Of a stretch of DNA of 64,000 nucleotides, positions 21,901 through 28,733 are shown piece by piece (position 1 is the first letter of the stretch; every line of letters begins with the position of its first letter). The DNA comes from Oceanococcus atlanticus (GTDB taxonomy: Bacteria > Pseudomonadota > Gammaproteobacteria > Nevskiales > Oceanococcaceae), in NCBI RefSeq assembly GCF_002088235.1, contig NZ_AQQV01000002.1:124001-188000 (forward strand), written 5' to 3'. The notes under the pieces were generated by a model, which saw nothing but the letters and a program-made list of their open reading frames with translations, ran no database searches and was not told where the DNA came from. The position numbers and the translations under genes are program-made.

Positions 21901-21993
21901 ACCCGCAACCATCAATTCATGATTGCGTTCGTTGTATTCTGCATTGGCAAAGCGCCACCGCACCGGTGACGTTTCTCCGCCTGTGACGGCCAT
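18934..21993 (-). CDS. Winged-helix / Ser-Thr kinase / TM / TolB-like / TPR fusion regulator
   Basis: A 1019-residue multidomain protein. Residues ~14-105 form an OmpR/CadC-type winged helix (PLEVLLCLL, GRVVTDGVLSQAIRRIREVLGD, TVHGYGFRL). A kinase-like domain spans ~135-400: Lys163 in VVKLA, HKD at 258-260 in place of HRD, NLM, DFG at 281-283, and MAPE at 321-323; the glycine-rich loop is not recognisable. A single transmembrane helix lies at ~425-442. A TolB/FlgO-like region (VAILAFDLLGL, ADLASLSGIRLV, RGSVQQSGEQLRVNLQIVD) and TPR repeats follow, probably periplasmic. I start at 21993 because the wHTH begins there and further extension overlaps the upstream gene; the start remains uncertain. 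Targets are unknown. Confidence 0.85.
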   Translation of the reverse strand: MAVTGGETSPVRWRFANAEYNERNHELMVAGSPVALEAKPLEVLLCLLRAEGELVTKQELFDTVWAGRVVTDGVLSQAIRRIREVLGDTDRSMLRTVHGYGFRLDVPIEIEGRDDPGTRLQLEAGQTLPNLPNWVLDQRLQTRPANELWRIRHAQSGQFRVVKLALDERAQRALMREVTLNKVLRAELGDDAPLVPLLEWQFETSPAWIQMPWYDMGSLADWLLSMGGPRALALPDRLKIVADAAEALAKAHALGVMHKDIKPGNLMVEWRAGEARLLMCDFGSGTVKSRERLEEAGVTVMGFTKSVHMDSSTSGTPAYMAPEVLKGGVFSEQSDVFALGVLLYQLVIGDLNEPMAPGWEEDVADSGLRDIIAEACAGKPARRIANMASLAQRIRAWTPEDDTQVAASDGVAAQPQRTRSPYLRGAALGVLVLLAAFWLWRNIHVTIIAEDDASDAAQLVASDDRRVAILAFDLLGLDSQTQTVMGGLQDALIADLASLSGIRLVHGQNLSMLGLADAPARQIGRALKADQLIRGSVQQSGEQLRVNLQIVDANRDEAIWGQAIQGDRGDLFSVQADIARALASALGTQHSPSGGQSVNNQAYEAYLAALSLWNQGDSKSDALADELERALQLDPNFIDAHLLALLKAARDYWFSSSSRDDSEGRIALHLAALERLNTPPVKLATARAVWRYYLEHDPAGGLEILAPFRRQLVRNTESAMSYAYMLRRVGRVDEALVILDQIMDQDPLAIVPLDTKAELLGFQGKGREAIALLQQVASRFPDRDVAKIKMAKIGYQLTGEVGFLRRIRELMVQSDHYKGMVYFLDLEIARREGDLAAIRKLARSFSGKDMFNSGHGREPWELAVAWALYIGQAPREEVNALARVALDKIQRWREESDSTSRRSTMAQVLALLGRTEEALALSAQVEAEYPFERDQLEAAGYVLESAGIHAFVGDEAGALERLKKVAASSEYSMIMCSIPYEIATQGIWQLPAAQAFVKQQCEAVWERNRRELAPLLAEL

Positions 21994-22102
21994 GTCAATC
22001 TCGCAACTTGCCAGCGCATCGCCGGCCGGGAGATCAAGTCTAGCTAAGCCTTTCACCAGCGCATACTCACGCGGCTCAAACGCATAGGTCCGAAAAACGG
22101 AT

Positions 22103-22390
22103 TCAGTGCCCCAAGGCCATGGCCGTGAGGTCACCATCAGCATCGACCTGCTGCGCGTGGTTCGGTTCGTCCGCCACTGCCAGTTGCGCCAGCGACGCCG
22201 CCATCTGCTGATTCATGGATGGGGCAATCGAACCCACGACTGAGGCCCGAATGTCGAGCAAGGCCTGATCACCCTGCACCGCAATCGAGTGATACAGCGC
22301 TCTGTTCTGATCTTGACCCTCTGCAGCAGCCGCGCCTTGCAGCGCCAGCAGCCCCAGTGATGCCACAATAACTTTGATAGTCGTACGCAT
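22103..22390 (-). CDS. Small exported protein of unknown function
   Basis: A 95-residue protein with a signal peptide (MRTTIKVIVASLGLLALQGAAAAEG). The mature part of about 70 residues is hydrophilic with no cysteine and no motif I recognise. AAGGAG lies 9 bases before the ATG at 22390, a strong ribosome site. It precedes the wHTH-kinase gene on the same strand with a 109-base gap, so the two may be co-transcribed; whether it is a ligand, target or unrelated is not known. Confidence 0.68.
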   Translation of the reverse strand: MRTTIKVIVASLGLLALQGAAAAEGQDQNRALYHSIAVQGDQALLDIRASVVGSIAPSMNQQMAASLAQLAVADEPNHAQQVDADGDLTAMALGH

Positions 22391-22568
22391 TTTGAAATCT
22401 CCTTGTGAACTCTGGAACAGGCTGCGGTCGATGCGTGCATCACCCGCCGCCAAGCTGTGGCCAGATTGCTCTTCCAACGCCCTGCAGGGCTTGAGAGATT
22501 CCGCAAAGATTTCTTAAATATTTCTGAAATGGCCCAACCACAGGCGTTTTCGCCAAGTTTTCAGCCTT

Positions 22569-22604
22569 AAAAGAAAGCCCCCGCGACCGGAAGGTGGCGG
22601 GGGC
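22569..22604 (-). terminator. Intrinsic terminator of the nucleotidase gene
   Basis: On the minus strand GCCCCCGC (complement of 22597-22604) pairs with GCGGGGGC (22577-22584) over a 12-base loop and is followed by a T-rich run (TTTCTTTT). It lies 19 bases past the stop of the large minus-strand lipoprotein gene. Confidence 0.88.
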
Positions 22605-22622
22605 ACAGTCTGGGTTTACTGA

Positions 22623-25600
22623 CTAGTCGAAACTGACGCTGTACAGCGATGTGGTTCCGCTGATCTCGTTGCCCACAGCAAGCAGATCCATGCCGTTGGG
22701 GCTGTCGGCCGCAGGAATGAAGACGATACCTTCCGGCCCCAGATCGCCCGGCGTGCCGGTTTCCGGATCTTCACTGAAATCACGGTTGTTGACGTAATTC
22801 ATGAAGCGCGGCAAACGCGGGTTAGTCACGTCGTACAACATGATCCCGCCGGTGCGCTCCAGACCGATGAAGGCATAGATGCGCTCGCCGACGCGCGCGG
22901 CGACCACTGTTTCGGGTTCCGGCCCCTTGTTGTCGCTGCGATTCTGGCGCGTGTTGTTGTCATTGCTGGCGTTGAACACCACGCGGCCGTCGATCAGGTC
23001 CAGATGCGCCGTCACACGTTCAAAATCATCACCGCTGTCGGCCACCACACCTTCGCTACTCACCACCGAGAAGGAGCGTGCGCCGAACGACACAAGCTGG
23101 TCGATGTCGCCATCGTTGTCCGTGTCGCGCTGCTGATTGCAGATGAAGTCGAGACGTCCCAGATCAACATCAGCCGCCCGCCCGGCGAGCACGCCGTCAA
23201 GATTGGCGAAATCGTCGTAACCGCACTCGTCCACGTCGTCGCGCGAGTCGCCTTCGTTGGCGGTCAGCACATAGTGCGTGCCGCCCTGCATGAAGGTGGC
23301 GATGCCATCGGGCATGTGCAGGCCAAAAACGCCCGGCTCCGGCTCGATCAGCACCTCGTCGTCATCGCTGGCATCCAGCGCGTTGGCCATCAGGCCATGA
23401 TCTTTCAGCCCCAGCGCGATGATCTGCGAGATCGTCGCCGTGGCGATGTCGATGACCGCAATGGCGTTGTTCTCCTGCAAGGACACGAACGCCGTGCTGC
23501 TGTCTTCGCTGACCGCGATGTACTCCGGCTCGATATCGTTGGCCACCGACGTCGCAGCCGGCTCGATACGCACCTCATCCGGCAGGTCGCCAGCACGCGG
23601 GCCTGCGGCGTTGAACGCACTGAAATCCAGCGTGGTCACGGAGGCATTGGCTGCGCCGTTGCTCAGATCCACCAGGCTTATGCTGCCGGGCACATCATTG
23701 GCAAAATCGCGCAAGTCGCCGTCATTGGGATCGGCCGGCGCTTCGCCTTCATTGGCCACCAGCGCAGTCATGCCGTCGGGCGCAAAAGTCACCGCATCGG
23801 GCAGCGCACCCACTTCGTAACTGGCGATAAAGCTGAAATCGGTTGCGCTGTAGAAGGCCACGTGACCATTGCTGGTCGCCGGGTCGAACTCCACCGCAGC
23901 AGCGATCAGATCACCGCCAACCGCCACGCTGTTGACGCCATCCGCAGCCCCACCAACATCGGCGACCGGATCCAGCGTGGTGTCCAGGCTCGGCGCGGCC
24001 GGATTGCTGATATCCAGCACGTCGACCTGGCCGGCCTGCGCGTTGATAACAAACAGACGTTCACTGGCGGCGTGAAAAGCCACGATCTCCGCCGCACCCT
24101 CGTCAAACCCGGCAGCGGGGTTCATGTAGCTGCCGAGCAGCGCCAGCCCGCCTTTGGTCGGCAGTGCGTGCACGCGATCCGCCGCCACGCTGTCCAGATT
24201 CTGAATGCGCAGATCGTCGGCCGCCGGGGTTTCCGCCATGTCGTAGGGCACTTCGGCGAAGAACGCCATGAGGTACTCGGCCAGGGCATCCTGCTCGCCG
24301 CCGGTGGCGGAAAAATCAGTCGCGCCCGGATCGTTGCCGGCATCGCTCAGATCAATCATGGCTGGGGCGCTCAGACCCTTGTAGGGGTAACCGTCACCGC
24401 AGCTGGCGCTGGCATCTTCAATGCAGCCCTGAGCGATAAAATTCAGGGTGACCAGACGGAAGCTCTGACTCGCCGCGTCATTCTGCAAAGCGCCGTCAAC
24501 AATGATCTGTGCAATTACCGCGCCGGAATCATCCACCACGGCCAGATTGCGCACCCGGCTCGGCACCATGGCCGCGCCGCGGTTGGTATCACCGGCATCA
24601 CGCGCCGGCTGCGACGGATCAAAGCTGAAGCGAACCCCACCAACCTGCGGGAAGCTGCCCGGCGTGGCCCCAACATCGGCCCCCGACACGCCATGCTCGA
24701 TGATGTCGGCCAGCTCCGCCCCGGTCACACTCAGGGTGACCAGACCGTTGTTGAAACGCAGGGCGGTTTCCAGGTCAAGTTGCGATACCCCACCTTGCGG
24801 TTTGCCGGATGACGCATTGGCCTGCGGCGGCAGATACTGCACGTCCTGCGGGTCACTGGTGCCCGGCGGCTGCAGCACCAGACCGACCTCGGCCCGAATA
24901 CCACCCCCGTTCTTGAGCGAGACCAAAACCTCATCGTCGGTGTGACGGGCGTACCACAGGTTGGCGTCGGCCGTGAGATTACCCAGATTGGTCTCTTCGC
25001 TGCGCACCAGCGCGCGACGACCTTCCAGGAATACGCTGGTCAAGCCAAACACGTTCCCGTCCTTGTCCTGCAGCACCGTTTCCAGCGGGTCGGTGATCGC
25101 CTCGATCGCAGGCAAGGCCTGGAAGCTGGCCTGCGGCAACTGGTCACTGCGCCAGGCACCGTTAAGAGCTGGATCCAGATTGTCGGTGACGATCACGCCA
25201 TCCTGGTCAAACTCGACGACCAGACGGCCGAGATAGGTGAAATCACCGTTGGTGTTGACCACCAGCACCGGTTCGCCACTGGCTGAGCTCATCTGCAAGG
25301 GATAGGTGTCAGCCGCCGTGTCGCCGCTGCGCAGGCTGTCGTTGCTGTCGGCCAGAATGGTGTTTGAGCCACCGGCGACGATCACATCTACACCGCGCAG
25401 CAAACCTGCCAGCTGTTTTTCCACCGCGATCTGCTGCATGTGCGCCAGCACGATGATCTTGTCGACACCGCCATTGCGCAGGGCATTGACGTGGGTCTGA
25501 ATGATCGTGGCCAGGCTGTCGATATCGGTGTGGTCAGCCGGACGCACGCCCAGGCCGCCCACGCTGGTGATGGCCGGCAAGGTCGGTGTGGAGGCACCAA

Positions 25601-26294
25601 CCACGCCAATGGTCTCGCCATCCACCATCAGGGTTACGCTGCCGCTCAGCGTACCCGGCTGCGCCGGGCCAGCGTCGGCCACAAGCAGGCCAGCCGTGGC
25701 GGCATCGGCGGCGAAATCAATATTGGCCGACAGATACGGGAACTGGGCACCCGGCCAGTTGCCATCCGCGGCGATGATGCCGGCAAAAGCGCTGGGTGAC
25801 TGATCCAGCTCATGATTGCCGACCACCGAGGCCTGCACGCCCAGCGCATTCAGCCAGGCGACGTGGGCGCGGCCGATACCGGCCGCATCGCTGCCACCCA
25901 GGACATCATCCAGACGACTGTCCTCAGCGGCAAAGTATTCCGGGCCAGGAATCCAGTTATCGCCGGAACTCAGAACCAGGGTGTTGTCCGGCATCTGGCT
26001 GCGGAATCCGTCAACCAAAGCGGAGAAACCGCGCACATCATCTGCACCACCGGGGCCGTCCACATCGGCGAAATGCAGCAACTGCAGTTTGAAAGTCTGC
26101 GGCGCCGGGGTTGGTGTCGCACTGGGCGTCGACGTGGGGCTCGGTGTTGGAGCCTGGGTCGGCCGTGCCGTGGGTACGGGCTTCGCTGTCGGCTCTGTGG
26201 GCTGATCAACGACATAACTTTCATTGTTGCAGCCCGCGATTGCGAGGCTTGCCACCGCCAGGGTCATCAACCCTGAACGCCAGTTCGAACTCAT
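22623..26294 (-). CDS. Lipoprotein: 5'-nucleotidase-type metallophosphatase fused to choice-of-anchor-I beta-propeller
   Basis: A 1223-residue outer or inner membrane lipoprotein. Lipobox IAGC (Cys22) is followed by a Pro/Thr-rich linker (residues ~30-65). The metallophosphatase domain begins LQLLHFADVDG and shows SGDNWIPGPEYF, VVGNHELDQ, VLAHMQQI and VIVAGGSNTI; a 5'-nucleotidase C-terminal domain follows (EETNLGNLTADA, NGGGIR). From about residue 740 a long beta-propeller-like region of the choice-of-anchor I type runs to the end. The usual DxH of the first metal motif and the last GHxH are replaced, as I recall for this subfamily. Expected role: release of phosphate from extracellular nucleotides. 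A Pho-box-like triple repeat lies upstream. Confidence 0.88.
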   Translation of the reverse strand: MSSNWRSGLMTLAVASLAIAGCNNESYVVDQPTEPTAKPVPTARPTQAPTPSPTSTPSATPTPAPQTFKLQLLHFADVDGPGGADDVRGFSALVDGFRSQMPDNTLVLSSGDNWIPGPEYFAAEDSRLDDVLGGSDAAGIGRAHVAWLNALGVQASVVGNHELDQSPSAFAGIIAADGNWPGAQFPYLSANIDFAADAATAGLLVADAGPAQPGTLSGSVTLMVDGETIGVVGASTPTLPAITSVGGLGVRPADHTDIDSLATIIQTHVNALRNGGVDKIIVLAHMQQIAVEKQLAGLLRGVDVIVAGGSNTILADSNDSLRSGDTAADTYPLQMSSASGEPVLVVNTNGDFTYLGRLVVEFDQDGVIVTDNLDPALNGAWRSDQLPQASFQALPAIEAITDPLETVLQDKDGNVFGLTSVFLEGRRALVRSEETNLGNLTADANLWYARHTDDEVLVSLKNGGGIRAEVGLVLQPPGTSDPQDVQYLPPQANASSGKPQGGVSQLDLETALRFNNGLVTLSVTGAELADIIEHGVSGADVGATPGSFPQVGGVRFSFDPSQPARDAGDTNRGAAMVPSRVRNLAVVDDSGAVIAQIIVDGALQNDAASQSFRLVTLNFIAQGCIEDASASCGDGYPYKGLSAPAMIDLSDAGNDPGATDFSATGGEQDALAEYLMAFFAEVPYDMAETPAADDLRIQNLDSVAADRVHALPTKGGLALLGSYMNPAAGFDEGAAEIVAFHAASERLFVINAQAGQVDVLDISNPAAPSLDTTLDPVADVGGAADGVNSVAVGGDLIAAAVEFDPATSNGHVAFYSATDFSFIASYEVGALPDAVTFAPDGMTALVANEGEAPADPNDGDLRDFANDVPGSISLVDLSNGAANASVTTLDFSAFNAAGPRAGDLPDEVRIEPAATSVANDIEPEYIAVSEDSSTAFVSLQENNAIAVIDIATATISQIIALGLKDHGLMANALDASDDDEVLIEPEPGVFGLHMPDGIATFMQGGTHYVLTANEGDSRDDVDECGYDDFANLDGVLAGRAADVDLGRLDFICNQQRDTDNDGDIDQLVSFGARSFSVVSSEGVVADSGDDFERVTAHLDLIDGRVVFNASNDNNTRQNRSDNKGPEPETVVAARVGERIYAFIGLERTGGIMLYDVTNPRLPRFMNYVNNRDFSEDPETGTPGDLGPEGIVFIPAADSPNGMDLLAVGNEISGTTSLYSVSFD

Positions 26295-26376
26295 GCTTCA
26301 CTCCCTGTCATGCACAAAACTGACGAGCCCGTGAGGCCCGCAAACCGGCAGTTTTTCGGAGCAGAAAGACGCTGCG

Positions 26377-26405
26377 GTGACAGTCCTTTGAACGTTTTGT
26401 GACAC
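26377..26405 (-). promoter_or_regulatory. Pho-box-like triple direct repeat (minus strand)
   Basis: Read on the minus strand: GTGTCAC, 4 bases, CGTTCAA, 4 bases, CTGTCAC. The three 7-mers have the exact 11-bp period of PhoB boxes (consensus CTGTCAT-N4-CTGTCAY) with A-rich spacers; the last 7-mer is a full match. It lies about 80 bases before the start of the nucleotidase lipoprotein. Confidence 0.65.
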
Positions 26406-26413
26406 CTGCATCG

Positions 26414-26431
26414 TTGTCACCGGGTTTTCAC
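26414..26431 (+). promoter_or_regulatory. Pho-box-like direct repeat (plus strand)
   Basis: TTGTCAC-CGGG-TTTTCAC, 7-mers at 11-bp period, 45 bases before the plus-strand PI-PLC-like gene. Five to six of seven positions of each half match the PhoB consensus. Only 9 bases separate it from the opposite-strand repeat, so the two divergent genes seem to share control. Confidence 0.5.
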
Positions 26432-26475
26432 GCGCAGCTGACAAACTGCCACTCCGATCTCGTCCTGAATGGCCC

Positions 26476-27327
26476 ATGCTGCGTTCAATCCTTTCGCTCG
26501 GTGCTGTGCTTGCGATCACCGCTTGTGGTGGTCGCGAAAGCTCAGATCAATTCGTCGGCTTTACCGATGAGCCGCTTCATCAAGCTCATGCGCACAACGA
26601 CTACCTGCACGAGCGCCCGCTACTGGACGCGCTGGAGCATGGCTTCATGAGCATAGAGGCTGATGTTTTCGCCTTCCCGTTGCTCGGCGACGCCTTGTAC
26701 GTTGCACATGACATCAATGACATCCGTCCTGGGCGCACCTTGCGTACGCTCTATCTGGAACCGATACGTCAGCGCATCGATACGCTGGGAGCACTGCAAT
26801 CTGGTCAGGATCGACCGCTGCAATTGCTGATCGACTTCAAATCATCGGCTGAATCAACCTGGCGCGCGCTGGATGCGGCCCTGCAACCTTACGCAAGCTA
26901 CCTGACCCGGTTCGAAAACGGGCGCATTGTCGAAGGTTGGGTCAGCGTGGTGATCTCTGGTAACCGACCAACCCAGACACTGGCGAGCGCGGGACAGCGA
27001 CTGGCCTTCATTGACGGGCGCCTGAGCGACCTGGATGCGCCACCGCCCAATGACCTGATGCCGCTGATCAGCGACAACTGGGCCAATCATTTTGACTGGC
27101 GTGGCGAAGGCGCCATGCCCGCGGATGAATACGACAACCTGCAGCAGACCATCAACAGCGCGCATCTGTACGGCTATCGGCTGCGCTTCTGGAACACACC
27201 GGACGCCGCGGGCCCCGCGCGCACGGCGCTATGGCAAGTGCTCTATGACCTGGGTGTAGACCACATCAACACGGATGATCTGGCCGGCCTGGCCCAGTTT
27301 CTGCGAAACCAGGCCCCGCGCGACTGA
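26476..27327 (+). CDS. Lipoprotein of the PI-PLC/GDPD superfamily
   Basis: A 283-residue lipoprotein (lipobox ITAC, Cys17). The TIM-barrel start QAHAHNDYLHERPLLDALEHGFMSIEADVF holds the His-Asn, Glu and Asp of the metal site seen in AIM6-like phosphatidylinositol phospholipase C/glycerophosphodiesterase relatives, and YVAHD provides the second catalytic His. LLIDFKSS and LRFWNTPD follow. Probable role: cleavage of phosphodiester head groups outside the cytoplasm. It is divergent from the nucleotidase lipoprotein across paired Pho-type repeats. Confidence 0.82.
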   Translation: MLRSILSLGAVLAITACGGRESSDQFVGFTDEPLHQAHAHNDYLHERPLLDALEHGFMSIEADVFAFPLLGDALYVAHDINDIRPGRTLRTLYLEPIRQRIDTLGALQSGQDRPLQLLIDFKSSAESTWRALDAALQPYASYLTRFENGRIVEGWVSVVISGNRPTQTLASAGQRLAFIDGRLSDLDAPPPNDLMPLISDNWANHFDWRGEGAMPADEYDNLQQTINSAHLYGYRLRFWNTPDAAGPARTALWQVLYDLGVDHINTDDLAGLAQFLRNQAPRD

Positions 27328-27381
27328 GCGGGCCGCCACGCCATACAGGCCGCAGCGGCGCTCACACGTTACAGCTGCATG

Positions 27382-28524
27382 CTAACGCCGCGCCCCGAGG
27401 TGGCGGCTAAAGGCCAGCAGCATCAGAACCAACCAAGCCAAATCCAGCGCACCGCCGCGGACAGATCCGACTCCATCGGTGGCGGGCAGCTTGGTTTGCG
27501 GCGGCTCGTCAACAGGCGACTCACCGGCCGCAGCCACCAACACCACACCACGATCCTGTGGCGAGGGCGCCCACACATCACCCGGCCCCTGGTTGGAGAC
27601 CACCCGGCCGGCCACGCCCGGGCAGCCGCGTTCGAACTCGAGCGGATTGGCGCGTTCCTCAACACTGCTGCCAGTGCCCCGCTCATCAATGGCCGCGCGC
27701 AGCACATCCGGGTTATTGGTGAAAACACCGTCCACGCCCATCTCAAGCGCACTGTCCATGGTTTCGCGATCATTGACAGTCCACACATGCACGTCGTGAC
27801 CGGCAGCGTGGAAACGTTGGACCACCAGCGGATCGAGCTGCAGCACCGCCATGTTCGGGGCCATCGCGTCGATGTAGTCGGCGCCCGAGCCGGTCAGATA
27901 CCACAGCAACGCCGGACCGCTGGTTGGCACGGCAAACAGAAACGCCGTGGGCAGGCTTGGAGCCAGTGCTTTGATCCGCTCCAGACTGGCGGCATCAAAG
28001 CTCTGCATGAGGATGGTTGAGGTGTGCAGATCACCGGTGTCCAGCAAACCCTTGCGGCGCAACACCTCAACCAGCACTTCCTCGGCGCGTCCGCCGGCCG
28101 AGTCCTTGGTCTCGACGTGGAATCGCATGCGACCGTTGTGGCGCAGGTAACAATCCAGCTGCTCTTCGAACGGCACGATCTGCGCACCGCTGAAGGCCGG
28201 ATCGAACCAACCACCAAAATCCAACTCGCGCAGCTCCGCCAAGGTGAAACTTTCCACCGTGCCGCTGCCATCCGAGGTCCGATCCACCGTGGTGTCGTGG
28301 ATGCACACCGGAACCTCGTCACGGGTCAGGAACAGGTCGCACTCGAGCATGTCGACGTCCATTTCCATAGCCAGATCATAGGCATAGAAGGTGTGCTCGG
28401 GGGCATAGGCAGACGCGCCGCGGTGCGCGATGTTGAGCTGAGGGCCGAGCGGCGTCGCGACTTGGGCCAATGCAGCAACAGGAAACAGGACGACGCCAAG
28501 CGCCGCGCAGACTATTCGGTTCAT
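27382..28524 (-). CDS. Exported glycerophosphodiester phosphodiesterase with GlyGly-CTERM-like tail
   Basis: A 380-residue GDPD with signal peptide (MNRIVCAALGVVLFPVAALAQ). Catalytic features: His34-Arg-Gly in IAHRGASAYAPEHT, Glu-x-Asp in MLECDLFLT, and the second His in CIHDTTVDRTSDG; FHVETKD is the later Glu. It hydrolyses glycerophosphodiesters to glycerol 3-phosphate and alcohol. The C-terminus is GGALDLAWLVLMLLAFSR followed by HLGARR, a Gly-Gly, hydrophobic, arginine layout like the M6 protease here. I chose 28524 over the 28647 frame start because of the signal peptide. It is convergent with the PI-PLC-like lipoprotein. Confidence 0.88.
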   Translation of the reverse strand: MNRIVCAALGVVLFPVAALAQVATPLGPQLNIAHRGASAYAPEHTFYAYDLAMEMDVDMLECDLFLTRDEVPVCIHDTTVDRTSDGSGTVESFTLAELRELDFGGWFDPAFSGAQIVPFEEQLDCYLRHNGRMRFHVETKDSAGGRAEEVLVEVLRRKGLLDTGDLHTSTILMQSFDAASLERIKALAPSLPTAFLFAVPTSGPALLWYLTGSGADYIDAMAPNMAVLQLDPLVVQRFHAAGHDVHVWTVNDRETMDSALEMGVDGVFTNNPDVLRAAIDERGTGSSVEERANPLEFERGCPGVAGRVVSNQGPGDVWAPSPQDRGVVLVAAAGESPVDEPPQTKLPATDGVGSVRGGALDLAWLVLMLLAFSRHLGARR

Positions 28525-28672
28525 GATTGTTGTGGTGAGCAGAGCAACACCGAAGTATGCAGCACCCAACTTACGCTTTGATGACATCCACCCTGATCCG
28601 GCCAAATCCAGGCGACAGCAACAAGCAACACCCGCCCTATCCGGCACAGATGCGCGCTACACCTTCCTTGGA

Positions 28673-28690
28673 ATTGTCATCAAGCTGTTA
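28673..28690 (+). promoter_or_regulatory. Pho-box-like direct repeat with spaced -10
   Basis: TTGTCAT-CAAG-CTGTTAC matches the PhoB consensus CTGTCAT-N4-CTGTCAY at 12 of 14 positions with exact 11-bp period. Ten bases further lies GATCAT (28701-28706), a fair -10 at the expected PhoB spacing. The ATG of the metallophosphoesterase gene is 43 bases downstream of the box. Confidence 0.65.
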
Positions 28691-28733
28691 CGCAGGCTGT
28701 TGATCATGCGCGGCTTTTTGCGGGAGCTGTGGC

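Noticed and set aside
21994-22143. N-terminal extension of the wHTH-kinase protein
   Set aside because: It overlaps the end of the upstream small exported protein gene and adds no part of the winged helix; the internal ATG was preferred.
28582-28600. Pho box for the minus-strand GDPD at 27382-28524
   Set aside because: One TGACAT half site is present but no partner at 11 bases; too weak to report as a site.
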